From contig NZ_CALIMS010000028.1 in assembly GCF_938045345.1 (NCBI RefSeq), forward strand, positions 1 through 20,546: a stretch of 20,546 nucleotides of DNA. Direction: 5' to 3'. Below are positions 13,795-20,546 of this stretch, piece by piece. This DNA is from an uncultured Campylobacter sp. Lineage in GTDB: Bacteria > Campylobacterota > Campylobacteria > Campylobacterales > Campylobacteraceae. The notes beneath the pieces were generated by a model. The model was not told the DNA's origin. It saw only the letters and a list, made by a program, of their open reading frames with translations, and ran no database searches. Position 1 is the stretch's first letter; every line of letters starts with the position of its first letter. Both the position numbers and the translations under genes were made by a program.

Positions 13795-14151
13795 ATGACA
13801 CAGAACGTATTAAAAAGAAAGATCTCTTTACGAATCAAGAGAAAAAGAAGAATTCGCGCTAAAATTTCAGGCGTCGCATCTTGCCCTAGAATTTCTATTT
13901 TCAAATCTAATAGGACAGTTTACGCTCAGGCTATCGACGACGCAGCGAGCGCGACTTTGTGCGCCAGCAGCGGTAAGGTTTTAAATTTAAAGGCAAACAA
14001 AGAGGGCGCGGCTAGCTTAGCTAAAGATTTAGCCTCCAAGCTAAAAGATAAAGGCATTTCTGAAGCGATTTTCGATCGTAATGGCTATTTGTATCACGGC
14101 GTAATCGCAAGCTTTGCCGAGTCGTTACGCCAAAACGGCATCAAACTATAA
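13795..14151 (+). CDS. rplR: 50S ribosomal protein L18 (uL18)
   Basis: Binds 5S rRNA with L5 in the central protuberance. 118 residues with a basic N-terminus (KRKISLRIKRKRRIRAKISG), the RISIFKSNRTVYAQAIDD stretch, and the C-terminal FDRNGYLYHGVIASFAESLRQNG. AAGGG lies 7 nt upstream, and the gene lies 10 nt after rplF. Confidence 0.97.
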   Translation: MTQNVLKRKISLRIKRKRRIRAKISGVASCPRISIFKSNRTVYAQAIDDAASATLCASSGKVLNLKANKEGAASLAKDLASKLKDKGISEAIFDRNGYLYHGVIASFAESLRQNGIKL

Positions 14152-14166
14152 CCCAAAGGAATGATT

Positions 14167-14610
14167 GTGGAAAAGTATAATAGAGAAGAATTCGAAGAGG
14201 TAATCGTCAATATCGGTAGGGTTACGAAGGTCGTTAAAGGCGGTAGAAGGTTTAGGTTTACGGCTCTTATCGTAGTAGGCAATAGAAACGGCCTAGTAGG
14301 CTTTGGCTTCGGTAAATCCAAAGAGGTTCCAGACGCGATTAAAAAGGCGGTAGACGATGCGTTTAAAAATATTATCAAGGTAAATTTAAACGGCTCTACC
14401 ATCACTCACGATATCGAAGTTAAATACAATGCGAGCAAAATTTTACTTAAGCCGGCGAGCGAAGGTACCGGCGTTATCGCAGGCGGCTCCGTGCGCCCGG
14501 TTTTAGAGCTTGCGGGTGTTAAAGATATCCTCACAAAATCGCTAGGTTCGAACAACTCCTCAAATGTCGTAAGAGCTACGATGAAAGCTCTTAGTATGTT
14601 AAAACACTAA
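14167..14610 (+). CDS. rpsE: 30S ribosomal protein S5 (uS5)
   Basis: 30S protein important for decoding accuracy and mRNA unwinding. 147 residues from the GTG at 14167 (MEKYNREEFEEVIVNIGRV), with RFTALIVVGNRNGLVGFGFGKSKEVPDAI and ILLKPASEGTGVIAGG. An ATG at 14161 lies in frame but touches the ribosome site AAAGGA (14155-14160), whereas the GTG is 6 nt from it, and the MEKYNREEFEEV start is the one I recall for the C. jejuni protein. The L30 gene (rpmD) that follows in most bacteria is absent. Confidence 0.95.
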   Translation: MEKYNREEFEEVIVNIGRVTKVVKGGRRFRFTALIVVGNRNGLVGFGFGKSKEVPDAIKKAVDDAFKNIIKVNLNGSTITHDIEVKYNASKILLKPASEGTGVIAGGSVRPVLELAGVKDILTKSLGSNNSSNVVRATMKALSMLKH

Positions 14611-14622
14611 CAAGGATAAAAG

Positions 14623-15024
14623 ATGGGATTAGAAAATCTTAAAAAAGCCCCAGGCTCGACTCACGCTACTAAGCGCTTGGGTCGTGGTCAAGGAAGCGGC
14701 CTGGGTAAAACTGCTGGTCGCGGCGGCAAAGGTCAGACCGCACGCACCGGCTCTCACGAAAAAAGAGGCTTCGAGGGCGGTCAGCAGCCGATTCAGCGAA
14801 GGCTTCCGAAGGTAGGTTTTACTTCTAAATTTGAAAAACCTTACGTGATAAATATCGATAAAATCGAAGCTATCAAAGATCTTAGCGAGATCACGGTCGA
14901 AAGCATCAAATCCGTTCATAAAATTTCAAATTCCGTTAAAAAGATCAAGCTGATCGGCGTAGGCGCAAAAGCGCTCGCTAGCAAGATCAAAGACGAGAAC
15001 GTAAAGTATAGCGGACAAAAATAA
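14623..15024 (+). CDS. rplO: 50S ribosomal protein L15 (uL15)
   Basis: Late 50S assembly protein contacting many 23S rRNA helices. 133 residues: GLENLKKAPGSTHATKRLGRGQGSG start, a glycine- and basic-rich N-terminal tail (GKTAGRGGKGQTARTGSHEKRGFEGGQQPIQRRLPKVGF), then a folded C-terminal domain ending in YSGQK. CAAGGA lies upstream. Its stop overlaps the secY start (TAATG). Confidence 0.97.
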   Translation: MGLENLKKAPGSTHATKRLGRGQGSGLGKTAGRGGKGQTARTGSHEKRGFEGGQQPIQRRLPKVGFTSKFEKPYVINIDKIEAIKDLSEITVESIKSVHKISNSVKKIKLIGVGAKALASKIKDENVKYSGQK

Positions 15025-16280
15025 TGAATAAATCGCTACGCAACAAAATTCTCATTACTTTGGGCTTTCTTTTCGCCTATAGGCTGCTAGCTTATGTGCC
15101 GGTTCCGGGAGTAGACGTTGAGATAATTAAAAAAATCTTTGTTGACAACAAGGATAATGCTCTTGGAATGTTTAATATGTTTAATGGTAATGCAGCGGAG
15201 CGATTCAGCGTTATCTCGCTAGGCATCATGCCTTATATTACGGCTTCGATCATTATGGAACTACTTGCCGCAACCTTTCCAAATTTAGGCAAGCTTAAAA
15301 AAGAGCGCGACGGTATGCAGAAATATATGCAAATCATCCGCTATGCCACCATAGGTATTACTATAATTCAGGCAATAGGCGTCAGTATAGGGCTAAATCA
15401 CCTACAGGGACAAAAAGCTACGATATTAGAAAATACTAATGAATTTGTATTTATTTCATGCATTTCGATGTTAGTGGGAACTATGCTTTTGATGTGGATC
15501 GGCGAACAGATTACGCAGCGCGGCATCGGTAACGGCACTAGCCTTATTATCTTTGCAGGCATCGTAAGCGGAATTCCAAGAGCTATAACGGGTACAATAA
15601 GCTTAGCTAATACGGGCGGTATGAGTTATTTAACTCTAGGCTTAATTATAGTCATTGTTTTGGCGACTATAGGGATAATCATCTATATAGAATTGGGTGA
15701 ACGTAGGATTCCTGTGTCATTCTCGCGTAAAGTACTGATGGCGAATCAAAATAAGCGCATTATGAACTATGTACCGGTCAAAATAAATTTAAGCGGCGTT
15801 ATTCCACCGATTTTTGCAAGTGCAATTTTGATGTTTCCAAGCACTCTTTTAAAAGCTAGTACTAATTCATATATTTTAAAGATTAGTGATTTAATTGATC
15901 CAAATGGCTATCTCTTTAATGTTTTAACATTCGCTCTAGTTGTATTTTTTGCATATTTTTATGCGTCGATTGCGTTTAATTCAAAAGATATAAGTGAGAA
16001 TTTAAAGAAGCAAGGTGGGTTTATACCGGGCATTCGTCCGGGCGAGGGAACGGTAAGCTTTTTAAATGGCGTGGCTAGTCGCCTTACGTTTTGGGGTTCG
16101 ATCTATCTCGGGCTAGTAACCGTTATCCCGTGGTTACTCGTTAAATTTATGGGTATAACATTTCATTTCGGCGGCACCAGCGTGCTGATCGTCGTCTCGG
16201 TCGCACTCGATACGATGAGACGCATCGAAGCGCAGATCTATATGAACAAATATCAGACCCTAAGCGCGGTCGGGCTTTAA
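15024..16280 (+). CDS. secY: Preprotein translocase channel subunit SecY
   Basis: Central pore of the SecYEG translocon in the inner membrane; exports unfolded proteins with SecA and inserts membrane proteins with SRP. 418 residues with ten expected transmembrane helices; visible family marks are LAYVPVPGVD near residue 24, the ISLGIMPYITASIIM stretch of helix 2, QRGIGNGTSLIIFAGI, the cytoplasmic loop ERRIPV, and GFIPGIRPGEGT. The N-terminus is short. The start overlaps the rplO stop by one base with only a weak ribosome site, so translation is probably coupled. The third base pattern becomes more AT-rich in the middle of the gene than in the ribosomal genes. Confidence 0.98.
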   Translation: MNKSLRNKILITLGFLFAYRLLAYVPVPGVDVEIIKKIFVDNKDNALGMFNMFNGNAAERFSVISLGIMPYITASIIMELLAATFPNLGKLKKERDGMQKYMQIIRYATIGITIIQAIGVSIGLNHLQGQKATILENTNEFVFISCISMLVGTMLLMWIGEQITQRGIGNGTSLIIFAGIVSGIPRAITGTISLANTGGMSYLTLGLIIVIVLATIGIIIYIELGERRIPVSFSRKVLMANQNKRIMNYVPVKINLSGVIPPIFASAILMFPSTLLKASTNSYILKISDLIDPNGYLFNVLTFALVVFFAYFYASIAFNSKDISENLKKQGGFIPGIRPGEGTVSFLNGVASRLTFWGSIYLGLVTVIPWLLVKFMGITFHFGGTSVLIVVSVALDTMRRIEAQIYMNKYQTLSAVGL

Positions 16281-16281
16281 A

Positions 16282-17040
16282 ATGGCGATTTTGCTTAAAA
16301 CAAAAAAAGATTTAGAGGGGTTGCGTGCAGCGAACAAGATCGTCGCGCAAGCTCTCGATTATGCAACTTCATTTATAAAGCCGGGTCTTAGCCTGCTCGA
16401 AGTCGATAAGAAGATCGACGATTTCATCACATCCAAGGGTGCGTATCCCGCTTTTAAAGGGCTATACGGCTTTCCAAACGCCGCTTGCCTCTCGCTAAAT
16501 GAAGTCATCATCCACGGCATCCCAGACGAAACGATCTTGCAGGAGGGCGATATCTTAGGCGTCGATTTGGGCTCGAAGCTAAACGGATATTTCGGCGACA
16601 GCGCACGCACTCTGCCCGTCGGTAAAATTTCAAAAGCCGACGAAGATCTCATCGCATGCAGTAAGGATGCGCTGGAGTTTGCCATCAAAACGATCAGGGT
16701 AGGGATGCACTTCAAAGAGCTAAGCTTCGAGATCGAGAAATTTATCCGCGCACGCGGCTTCGTGCCGCTATACGGCTTCTGCGGCCACGGCATCGGCAAG
16801 CACCCGCACGAAGAGCCTGAGATCCCAAATTATCTAGAAGGTAACAATCCAAAATCAGGCCCCAAAATCAAAAACGGCATGGTCTTTTGCATCGAGCCGA
16901 TGATCTGCCAAAAGGACGGCACGCCGGTCATCGCCGAGGATAAATGGAGCACGAGAAGCAAGGATGGGCTCCGCACTAGCCATTACGAGCACTGCATGGC
17001 GGTTTTCGACGGTAAAGTAGAAGTTCTAAGCGTCGCGTAG
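16282..17040 (+). CDS. map: Type I methionine aminopeptidase
   Basis: Removes the initiator methionine from nascent proteins; a two-metal cytosolic enzyme. 252 residues, type Ia length, without an N-terminal zinc extension. All catalytic residues are visible: H79 (IIHGIPDE), metal ligands D95 (GVDLGS), D106 (GDSART), H169 (GHGIGKHPHEEP), E205 (CIEPM) and E236 (HYEHCMAV). Lies one base after secY and has no strong ribosome site of its own. It is the last gene of the cluster; infA, which normally follows in related Campylobacter, is not downstream. Confidence 0.97.
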   Translation: MAILLKTKKDLEGLRAANKIVAQALDYATSFIKPGLSLLEVDKKIDDFITSKGAYPAFKGLYGFPNAACLSLNEVIIHGIPDETILQEGDILGVDLGSKLNGYFGDSARTLPVGKISKADEDLIACSKDALEFAIKTIRVGMHFKELSFEIEKFIRARGFVPLYGFCGHGIGKHPHEEPEIPNYLEGNNPKSGPKIKNGMVFCIEPMICQKDGTPVIAEDKWSTRSKDGLRTSHYEHCMAVFDGKVEVLSVA

Positions 17041-17547
17041 ATTTCGCACAAAAGGCGACTTGGGCTAGTTAAAATTTTTTCGCTTTATCGGTGCAAAATT
17101 TTGCCTGCGATTAGATTTCGATAATTTTGCATTGCTCGCGTCTTGGAATTTTACCTCAGCCGCTTCATGCATAAATTTTATCCGTAGACCCTTCAAAGCT
17201 TACCGCACTAGAAATTTTAAAATATATCGCGACGGTTTGTAGCCTAGCCGCAAAATTTTAAAGGTTGTGCTTTAGTTCATGCCTTCTATTTTTAAATCCT
17301 CGTTTTGTAGCTTCGCTCTTAGATCCGCTTTCAATTAAAATTTAGCCTCAAAATTCCGCCACCCAATTTTACCCCCACCCCCTGTATCTTTAAAATTAGC
17401 CGTAAAATTTGAAACGTAAAAGTACGCAAGTAAGCAAGCTCAAAGCTTTAAGCGGCTAAGATTGCGCCTTGATTTTAAAGCGAAAACATGTCGCGCTACG
17501 CAGAGTGCGCGTCGTCGCGTCTCTTCGTACAAGGTAGGAAATATAAA
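17041..17547. other. 507-bp gene-free stretch between map and the phosphoethanolamine transferase gene
   Basis: No supported gene, RNA gene or standard terminator was found. Words of the type AAAATTTT recur. Noted elements are a 12-bp palindrome GCAAAATTTTGC (17093-17104), which could be the stem of a weak terminator for the ribosomal operon, and a C-rich run CCCCCACCCCC at 17372-17382. An in-frame ATG at 17488 upstream of the chosen transferase start has no ribosome site. Confidence 0.6.
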
Positions 17548-19587
17548 ATGAGAGAAAAATTTTATGTAGCGCTAGCAAATATAGGCGGACTTATGGCGCG
17601 GACGAAAGCGGGCGGGCTCATAGCGCGCTTGCTTATGCAAATCGACTGCGGTTTTTTTGCTGCGCTACGCGAGCGTCCCGTATGGAGGATGTTTTGGCTT
17701 AGCACGGCGCTATGCTTGCTCGCTTGCTGGGCTAAGATACATTATCAGATTAACGGACCCATCTTTGCCTACATCGCCGAGAGTTTCCCGGTGGTATTCA
17801 TCATAAATTTGCTCATCTTCCACCTCTGCTATCTGCTTAGCGGGCGATTTTTTAAGCTCATTTCGTTCGTGTTACTAGCGCTAATTGCGCTAATTGCGAG
17901 TGTGGCTTTATTTTTGATCGTAAATTTCGACTCAAGCTTCAACGTCGTGGCGATCGACGCGCTTGTGCATACCGATGCAGCAGAGACGCGCGAGTTTGTT
18001 TCGCAGTTTCTTAACCCTGCGACGATTTTGTATCTAGTGGTGCTGCTTGGCTGCATTTTTGCGGCGCTAAGAGCAGGGCGGAGAAAGAGGGAGCAAACGC
18101 ATAGCCGCCTAGGATTGCTGCTAGCAGCGCTTTATCTTATCTATGGCACGATCTTTTGCGCGGATATCGCCGTTAAAGCTTCCCAGGGCAAACAGGGCTA
18201 TATAACCAAGCTATCGCAATACGTCCCGCTGGAGTTTGCCTTTACGATAAAAGACTATCTGAGCGATAAAAATTTTATCACCGATATGCGCGAAGTGCAG
18301 CTCGGATATGACGAGGCTAAGCGCGCGAACGAAGGCGTTTTAAAAGGCAGCACAAATTCGGATCCGCAAAGCTCAGCCTCGGGCTCCGCGCCTGAAAATT
18401 CCGCGCCCGCATCAAGCGTCCAGGTGCAAAATTCCGGCGCAAATTTAAATTCTACGCCCGCCCCGGGCGCTGAGCCGCAAAGCTGGGGCAAGACTTTAAA
18501 TTCTACGCCGCAAAGCCCCAGCGCGATTTCAAATTCCAAAACCACTGACGCTGCTACAAGCCCCGCCCCACAAAAGTCTCGCGTCAAAAATATCATCCTA
18601 ATAATCGGTGAGAGCTTGCAGCGCGGCCATATGTCGCTCTACGGCTACGGCGTTAAAAATACGCCGCTTTTAGAGAAGCTCGAAGCAAGCGGCAATCTGA
18701 TAAAATTTAGCGATACAATCTCGCCTTACGGCACGACTAATCAGGTGCTGATGCGGCTTTTAAATTTCAGCGATTACGAAAGCGAGCGCAAAAGGGCGTG
18801 GTTTCGCAACCTTAGCATTATCGATATGTTTAAGCTAAGCGGCTACCGCACCTTTTGGATCAGCAATCAAGAGGCTTTCGGCGCACATGCGTTAAGCGCT
18901 AAAAGCGCTGCCGATCGCGCGGACGCGGAATCTTTCCTCTCAAAGAGCAATCTTTATGAAACCGTCCGCATCAAGCCTGACGGAGTGCTGCTTCCACTCA
19001 TAAATCAGGCGAAAGTGGGGCAGAGAGAGCGAAATTTCTACGTGATCCATCTCATCGGTAGCCATATGGATTACAGCCTGCGCTATCCCGAGGGATTTGG
19101 CAAGTTTGGCGCGGCGGACGTAAAGGCAAAACTTACTTCCAAGCAGAAAGATGTCGTTGCGTATTATGATAACAGCGTGCTTTACAACGATTTTGTCATA
19201 AATGAAATTTTTAAAATTTTTTCGGGTGATGACAGCCTCATCGTCTATCTTAGCGATCACGGCGAAAATTTATACGAAAACGGGCGCCTCGGGCACGGCA
19301 TGGAGAGCCGCTTTACTTACGAAATTCCGCTAATTTTCATAGGCTCTCGCGAGTTTTTGAGCGATCATGCTACGCTATGGCAGAGGCTGGCTGCGGCGAA
19401 AGATAAGCCTTTTATGAGCGATGATTTAGCGCATCTGCTAGCAGATATCATCGGTGTCGCGCCGCTTGAGTTTGACGAGCACAAAAGCCCGATACGAGCG
19501 GATTTCAATGCTTCGCGCAAGCGAATTGCTAACGGAGCCGATTATGACGAGAAATTAAAAAGCGCGAAGGGCTACGAGTTCGAGTAA
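17548..19587 (+). CDS. Phosphoethanolamine transferase-like inner-membrane enzyme (EptA/EptC/CptA superfamily) with long linker
   Basis: Likely transfers phosphoethanolamine from phosphatidylethanolamine to lipid A, LOS core or a protein, at the periplasmic face. 679 residues; the family is usually 500-560. About five transmembrane helices occupy residues 46-205. Residues about 266-345 form a Ser/Ala/Pro/Asn/Gln-rich linker. The sulfatase-type catalytic domain follows: metal ligand E355 (IIGESLQRGHMSLYGY), likely nucleophile T396/T397 in SPYGTTNQ, H505, D570-H571 (VYLSDHGEN) and GHGM at 582-585. The start at 17548 is preferred over the ATG at 17488 because TAGGA lies 8 nt upstream and the extra 20 residues are unlike a membrane protein N-terminus. 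In C. jejuni EptC modifies lipid A and the flagellar rod protein FlgG; the target here cannot be told. Confidence 0.85.
   Translation: MREKFYVALANIGGLMARTKAGGLIARLLMQIDCGFFAALRERPVWRMFWLSTALCLLACWAKIHYQINGPIFAYIAESFPVVFIINLLIFHLCYLLSGRFFKLISFVLLALIALIASVALFLIVNFDSSFNVVAIDALVHTDAAETREFVSQFLNPATILYLVVLLGCIFAALRAGRRKREQTHSRLGLLLAALYLIYGTIFCADIAVKASQGKQGYITKLSQYVPLEFAFTIKDYLSDKNFITDMREVQLGYDEAKRANEGVLKGSTNSDPQSSASGSAPENSAPASSVQVQNSGANLNSTPAPGAEPQSWGKTLNSTPQSPSAISNSKTTDAATSPAPQKSRVKNIILIIGESLQRGHMSLYGYGVKNTPLLEKLEASGNLIKFSDTISPYGTTNQVLMRLLNFSDYESERKRAWFRNLSIIDMFKLSGYRTFWISNQEAFGAHALSAKSAADRADAESFLSKSNLYETVRIKPDGVLLPLINQAKVGQRERNFYVIHLIGSHMDYSLRYPEGFGKFGAADVKAKLTSKQKDVVAYYDNSVLYNDFVINEIFKIFSGDDSLIVYLSDHGENLYENGRLGHGMESRFTYEIPLIFIGSREFLSDHATLWQRLAAAKDKPFMSDDLAHLLADIIGVAPLEFDEHKSPIRADFNASRKRIANGADYDEKLKSAKGYEFE
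18363..18516 (+). repeat. Short direct repeats encoding the transferase linker
   Basis: CCGCAAAGC occurs three times (at about 18363, 18475 and 18509) and TTAAATTCTACGCC twice (about 18446 and 18496), giving the protein repeats PQS and LNSTP. The arrangement suggests growth of the linker by slipped-strand duplication. Confidence 0.6.
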
Positions 19588-19731
19588 TAGATGAGTTTTG
19601 CTTTTATCCCGTTACATGCTGCATAAACGAGGGATTAGTATGTTCTGATTTTTGATCGATTCATCAAATTCAGATTAAATTCGCGCCACTCCACAATGGC
19701 TACGCTGATAATAAGGCGCGCAACGCTTGTT

Positions 19732-19749
19732 AAATTTGAGATCAAATTT
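19732..19749. repeat. Inverted repeat in the convergent intergenic region
   Basis: AAATTTGA (19732-19739) and TCAAATTT (19742-19749) are exact reverse complements around GA, and one more T-A pair extends each side. It begins 11 nt after the stop codon of the minus-strand regulator, so it may help terminate that transcript, though the stem is almost all A-T. A second weak stem, ATCCC (19606-19610) with GGGAT (19631-19635), follows the transferase gene. Confidence 0.35.
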
Positions 19750-19760
19750 ATGCACCGCGG

Positions 19761-20477
19761 TTAGCTCTCCTTCTTTACCTCATCCATATACGAGTAAATC
19801 GTGACTTTCTGCGTCCTAAGCGCCTTTGCGACGAGCTCTACAGCGCCTTTTACCTCAAAAATTCCTTTTTGCGCGAGGAATTTTACGATACGCTTTCGAT
19901 CCTCTTTCTTCATCCTCTCCACATTTAGATCGTGCGTAGCCGATGCGATCAGGTCTTGGACGATGTCAAGGATATTTTGCTGCGAATCGTTAGAGTTTTT
20001 TGCTTCTAAATTTACGCTGTCATTTGAGTTCGCTTCATCTAATACTGCGTTATTGCAGCCTCCGTCGGTAAAATTTGCGCCCTGCAACTCCTTGCTATCG
20101 AGCTTTGCGTTCGGCAGCAGATTTTTTATTACTTTGTATGCCGCCATGGCGCTTGAAGTATCTATATTTACACACAGCGCGCCTACTACTTTGCCGTCTG
20201 CGCCGCGGATCAGCGAAGTCGAGGAGCGTATGAGCTTGCCGTTTTGCGCGGTGAAGTAGTAGTTTGCGGTGCAGTCGTTTTCAAAATTTTTGCTTAACAA
20301 CACGTCCTTTACCAGATGATCGAAGCTTTGACCGATCTTCCTGCCCGTTACGTCGCCGAGGACGAAAACGACGGAGCTTTGCGGCGTGCTCATATCGTGG
20401 ATGACCACCTCGCAATCGCCGATCGTATTTTTAATAAGGTGCGCGGTCGGTATAAAGGTCTGCAAAAGTTGATTCAA
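19761..20477 (-). CDS. YheO/DauR-type PAS and helix-turn-helix transcriptional regulator
   Basis: Cytoplasmic DNA-binding regulator. The N-terminal half (to about residue 105) is a YheO-like PAS domain: IGDCEVVIHDMS, DVTGRKIGQSFDHLV, NYYFTAQNGKLIRSSTSLIRG and GALCVNID match the family order. A linker rich in N, S and D follows (about 125-165), then the HTH_22-type domain with KRIVKFLAQKGIFEVKGAVELVAKALRTQKVTIYSYMDEV. Family members include DauR, which represses D-arginine use, but the effector here is unknown. The start TTG at 20477 has AAGGAG 6 nt upstream (20489-20484); an in-frame ATG at 20498 contains this site and has none of its own, giving a 245-residue alternative. Convergent with the transferase gene. 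Confidence 0.88.
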   Translation of the reverse strand: MNQLLQTFIPTAHLIKNTIGDCEVVIHDMSTPQSSVVFVLGDVTGRKIGQSFDHLVKDVLLSKNFENDCTANYYFTAQNGKLIRSSTSLIRGADGKVVGALCVNIDTSSAMAAYKVIKNLLPNAKLDSKELQGANFTDGGCNNAVLDEANSNDSVNLEAKNSNDSQQNILDIVQDLIASATHDLNVERMKKEDRKRIVKFLAQKGIFEVKGAVELVAKALRTQKVTIYSYMDEVKKES

Positions 20478-20505
20478 TTCGAGCTCCTTAAATTTCATAT
20501 AAAAA

Positions 20506-20523
20506 AATCTATGAATTTAGATT
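20506..20523. promoter_or_regulatory. Short inverted repeat upstream of the YheO-type regulator
   Basis: AATCTA (20506-20511) and TAGATT (20518-20523) flank six bases just upstream of the regulator's possible start codons. The position suits an autoregulatory site, but the arms are short and AT-rich. Confidence 0.25.
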
Positions 20524-20546
20524 AAATTTTAAAATTTTTACAAATT

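Noticed and set aside
17041..17547. Search for infA, rpmJ or a tRNA in the gap after map
   Set aside because: No frame gives IF-1 or L36 motifs, and no cloverleaf with a GGTTCGAATCC-type T arm is present.
18255..18596. 113-codon minus-strand frame opposite the transferase linker
   Set aside because: Complement of the low-complexity linker; the plus-strand frame continues into a conserved catalytic domain.
1..20546. CRISPR arrays, insertion sequences, prophage genes and attachment sites
   Set aside because: No regularly spaced direct repeats, transposase or integrase motifs, or terminal inverted repeats with target duplications were seen.

Overview
The window is a chromosomal segment of a Campylobacter-type epsilonproteobacterium. 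The evidence is the S10-spc ribosomal cluster without rpmD (L30), a zinc-type S14, the purM / coaE / dapF neighbourhood, and a very high density of AAATTT words both inside and between genes. Overall base composition is clearly less AT-rich than C. jejuni, so one of the higher-GC oral species (for example C. gracilis) is a reasonable guess; the species is inference only.

Left part (1-4600): the truncated purM gene reads leftward and diverges from coaE. Both genes start with TTG and share a 73-bp intergenic promoter region. coaE, a Cys-rich Sel1-repeat secretory protein and dapF follow on the + strand. A 571-bp stretch without a convincing gene then leads to two very small membrane-protein genes on the minus strand (54 and 48 codons), overlapped by ATGA, which standard length cut-offs would miss.

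Accessory module (4592-6621): a small protein of 111 aa and an AAA+/P-loop ATPase of 443 aa lie on the minus strand, divergent from the ribosomal operon. The small gene has its own promoter overlapped by an 11-bp perfect inverted repeat. The 279 bp between the ATPase and rpsJ hold two identical 22-bp palindromic elements and two further pairs of short direct repeats.

Ribosomal operon (6530-17040): a full-consensus sigma70 promoter (TTGACA, 17 bp, TATAAT) and a short structured leader precede rpsJ-rplC-rplD-rplW-rplB-rpsS-rplV-rpsC-rplP-rpmC-rpsQ-rplN-rplX-rplE-rpsN-rpsH-rplF-rplR-rpsE-rplO-secY-map. Nearly all genes are spaced by fewer than 13 nt or overlap. The exception is a 77-nt gap with a hairpin between rpsH and rplF. 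The cluster stops at map; infA, rpmJ, rpsM, rpsK, rpsD, rpoA and rplQ do not follow.

Right part (17041-20546): 507 bp without a gene are followed by a large inner-membrane phosphoethanolamine-transferase-like enzyme with an unusual low-complexity periplasmic linker. Convergent to it is a YheO/DauR-type PAS-HTH regulator on the minus strand. No tRNA, rRNA, CRISPR array, transposase or insertion sequence was seen.
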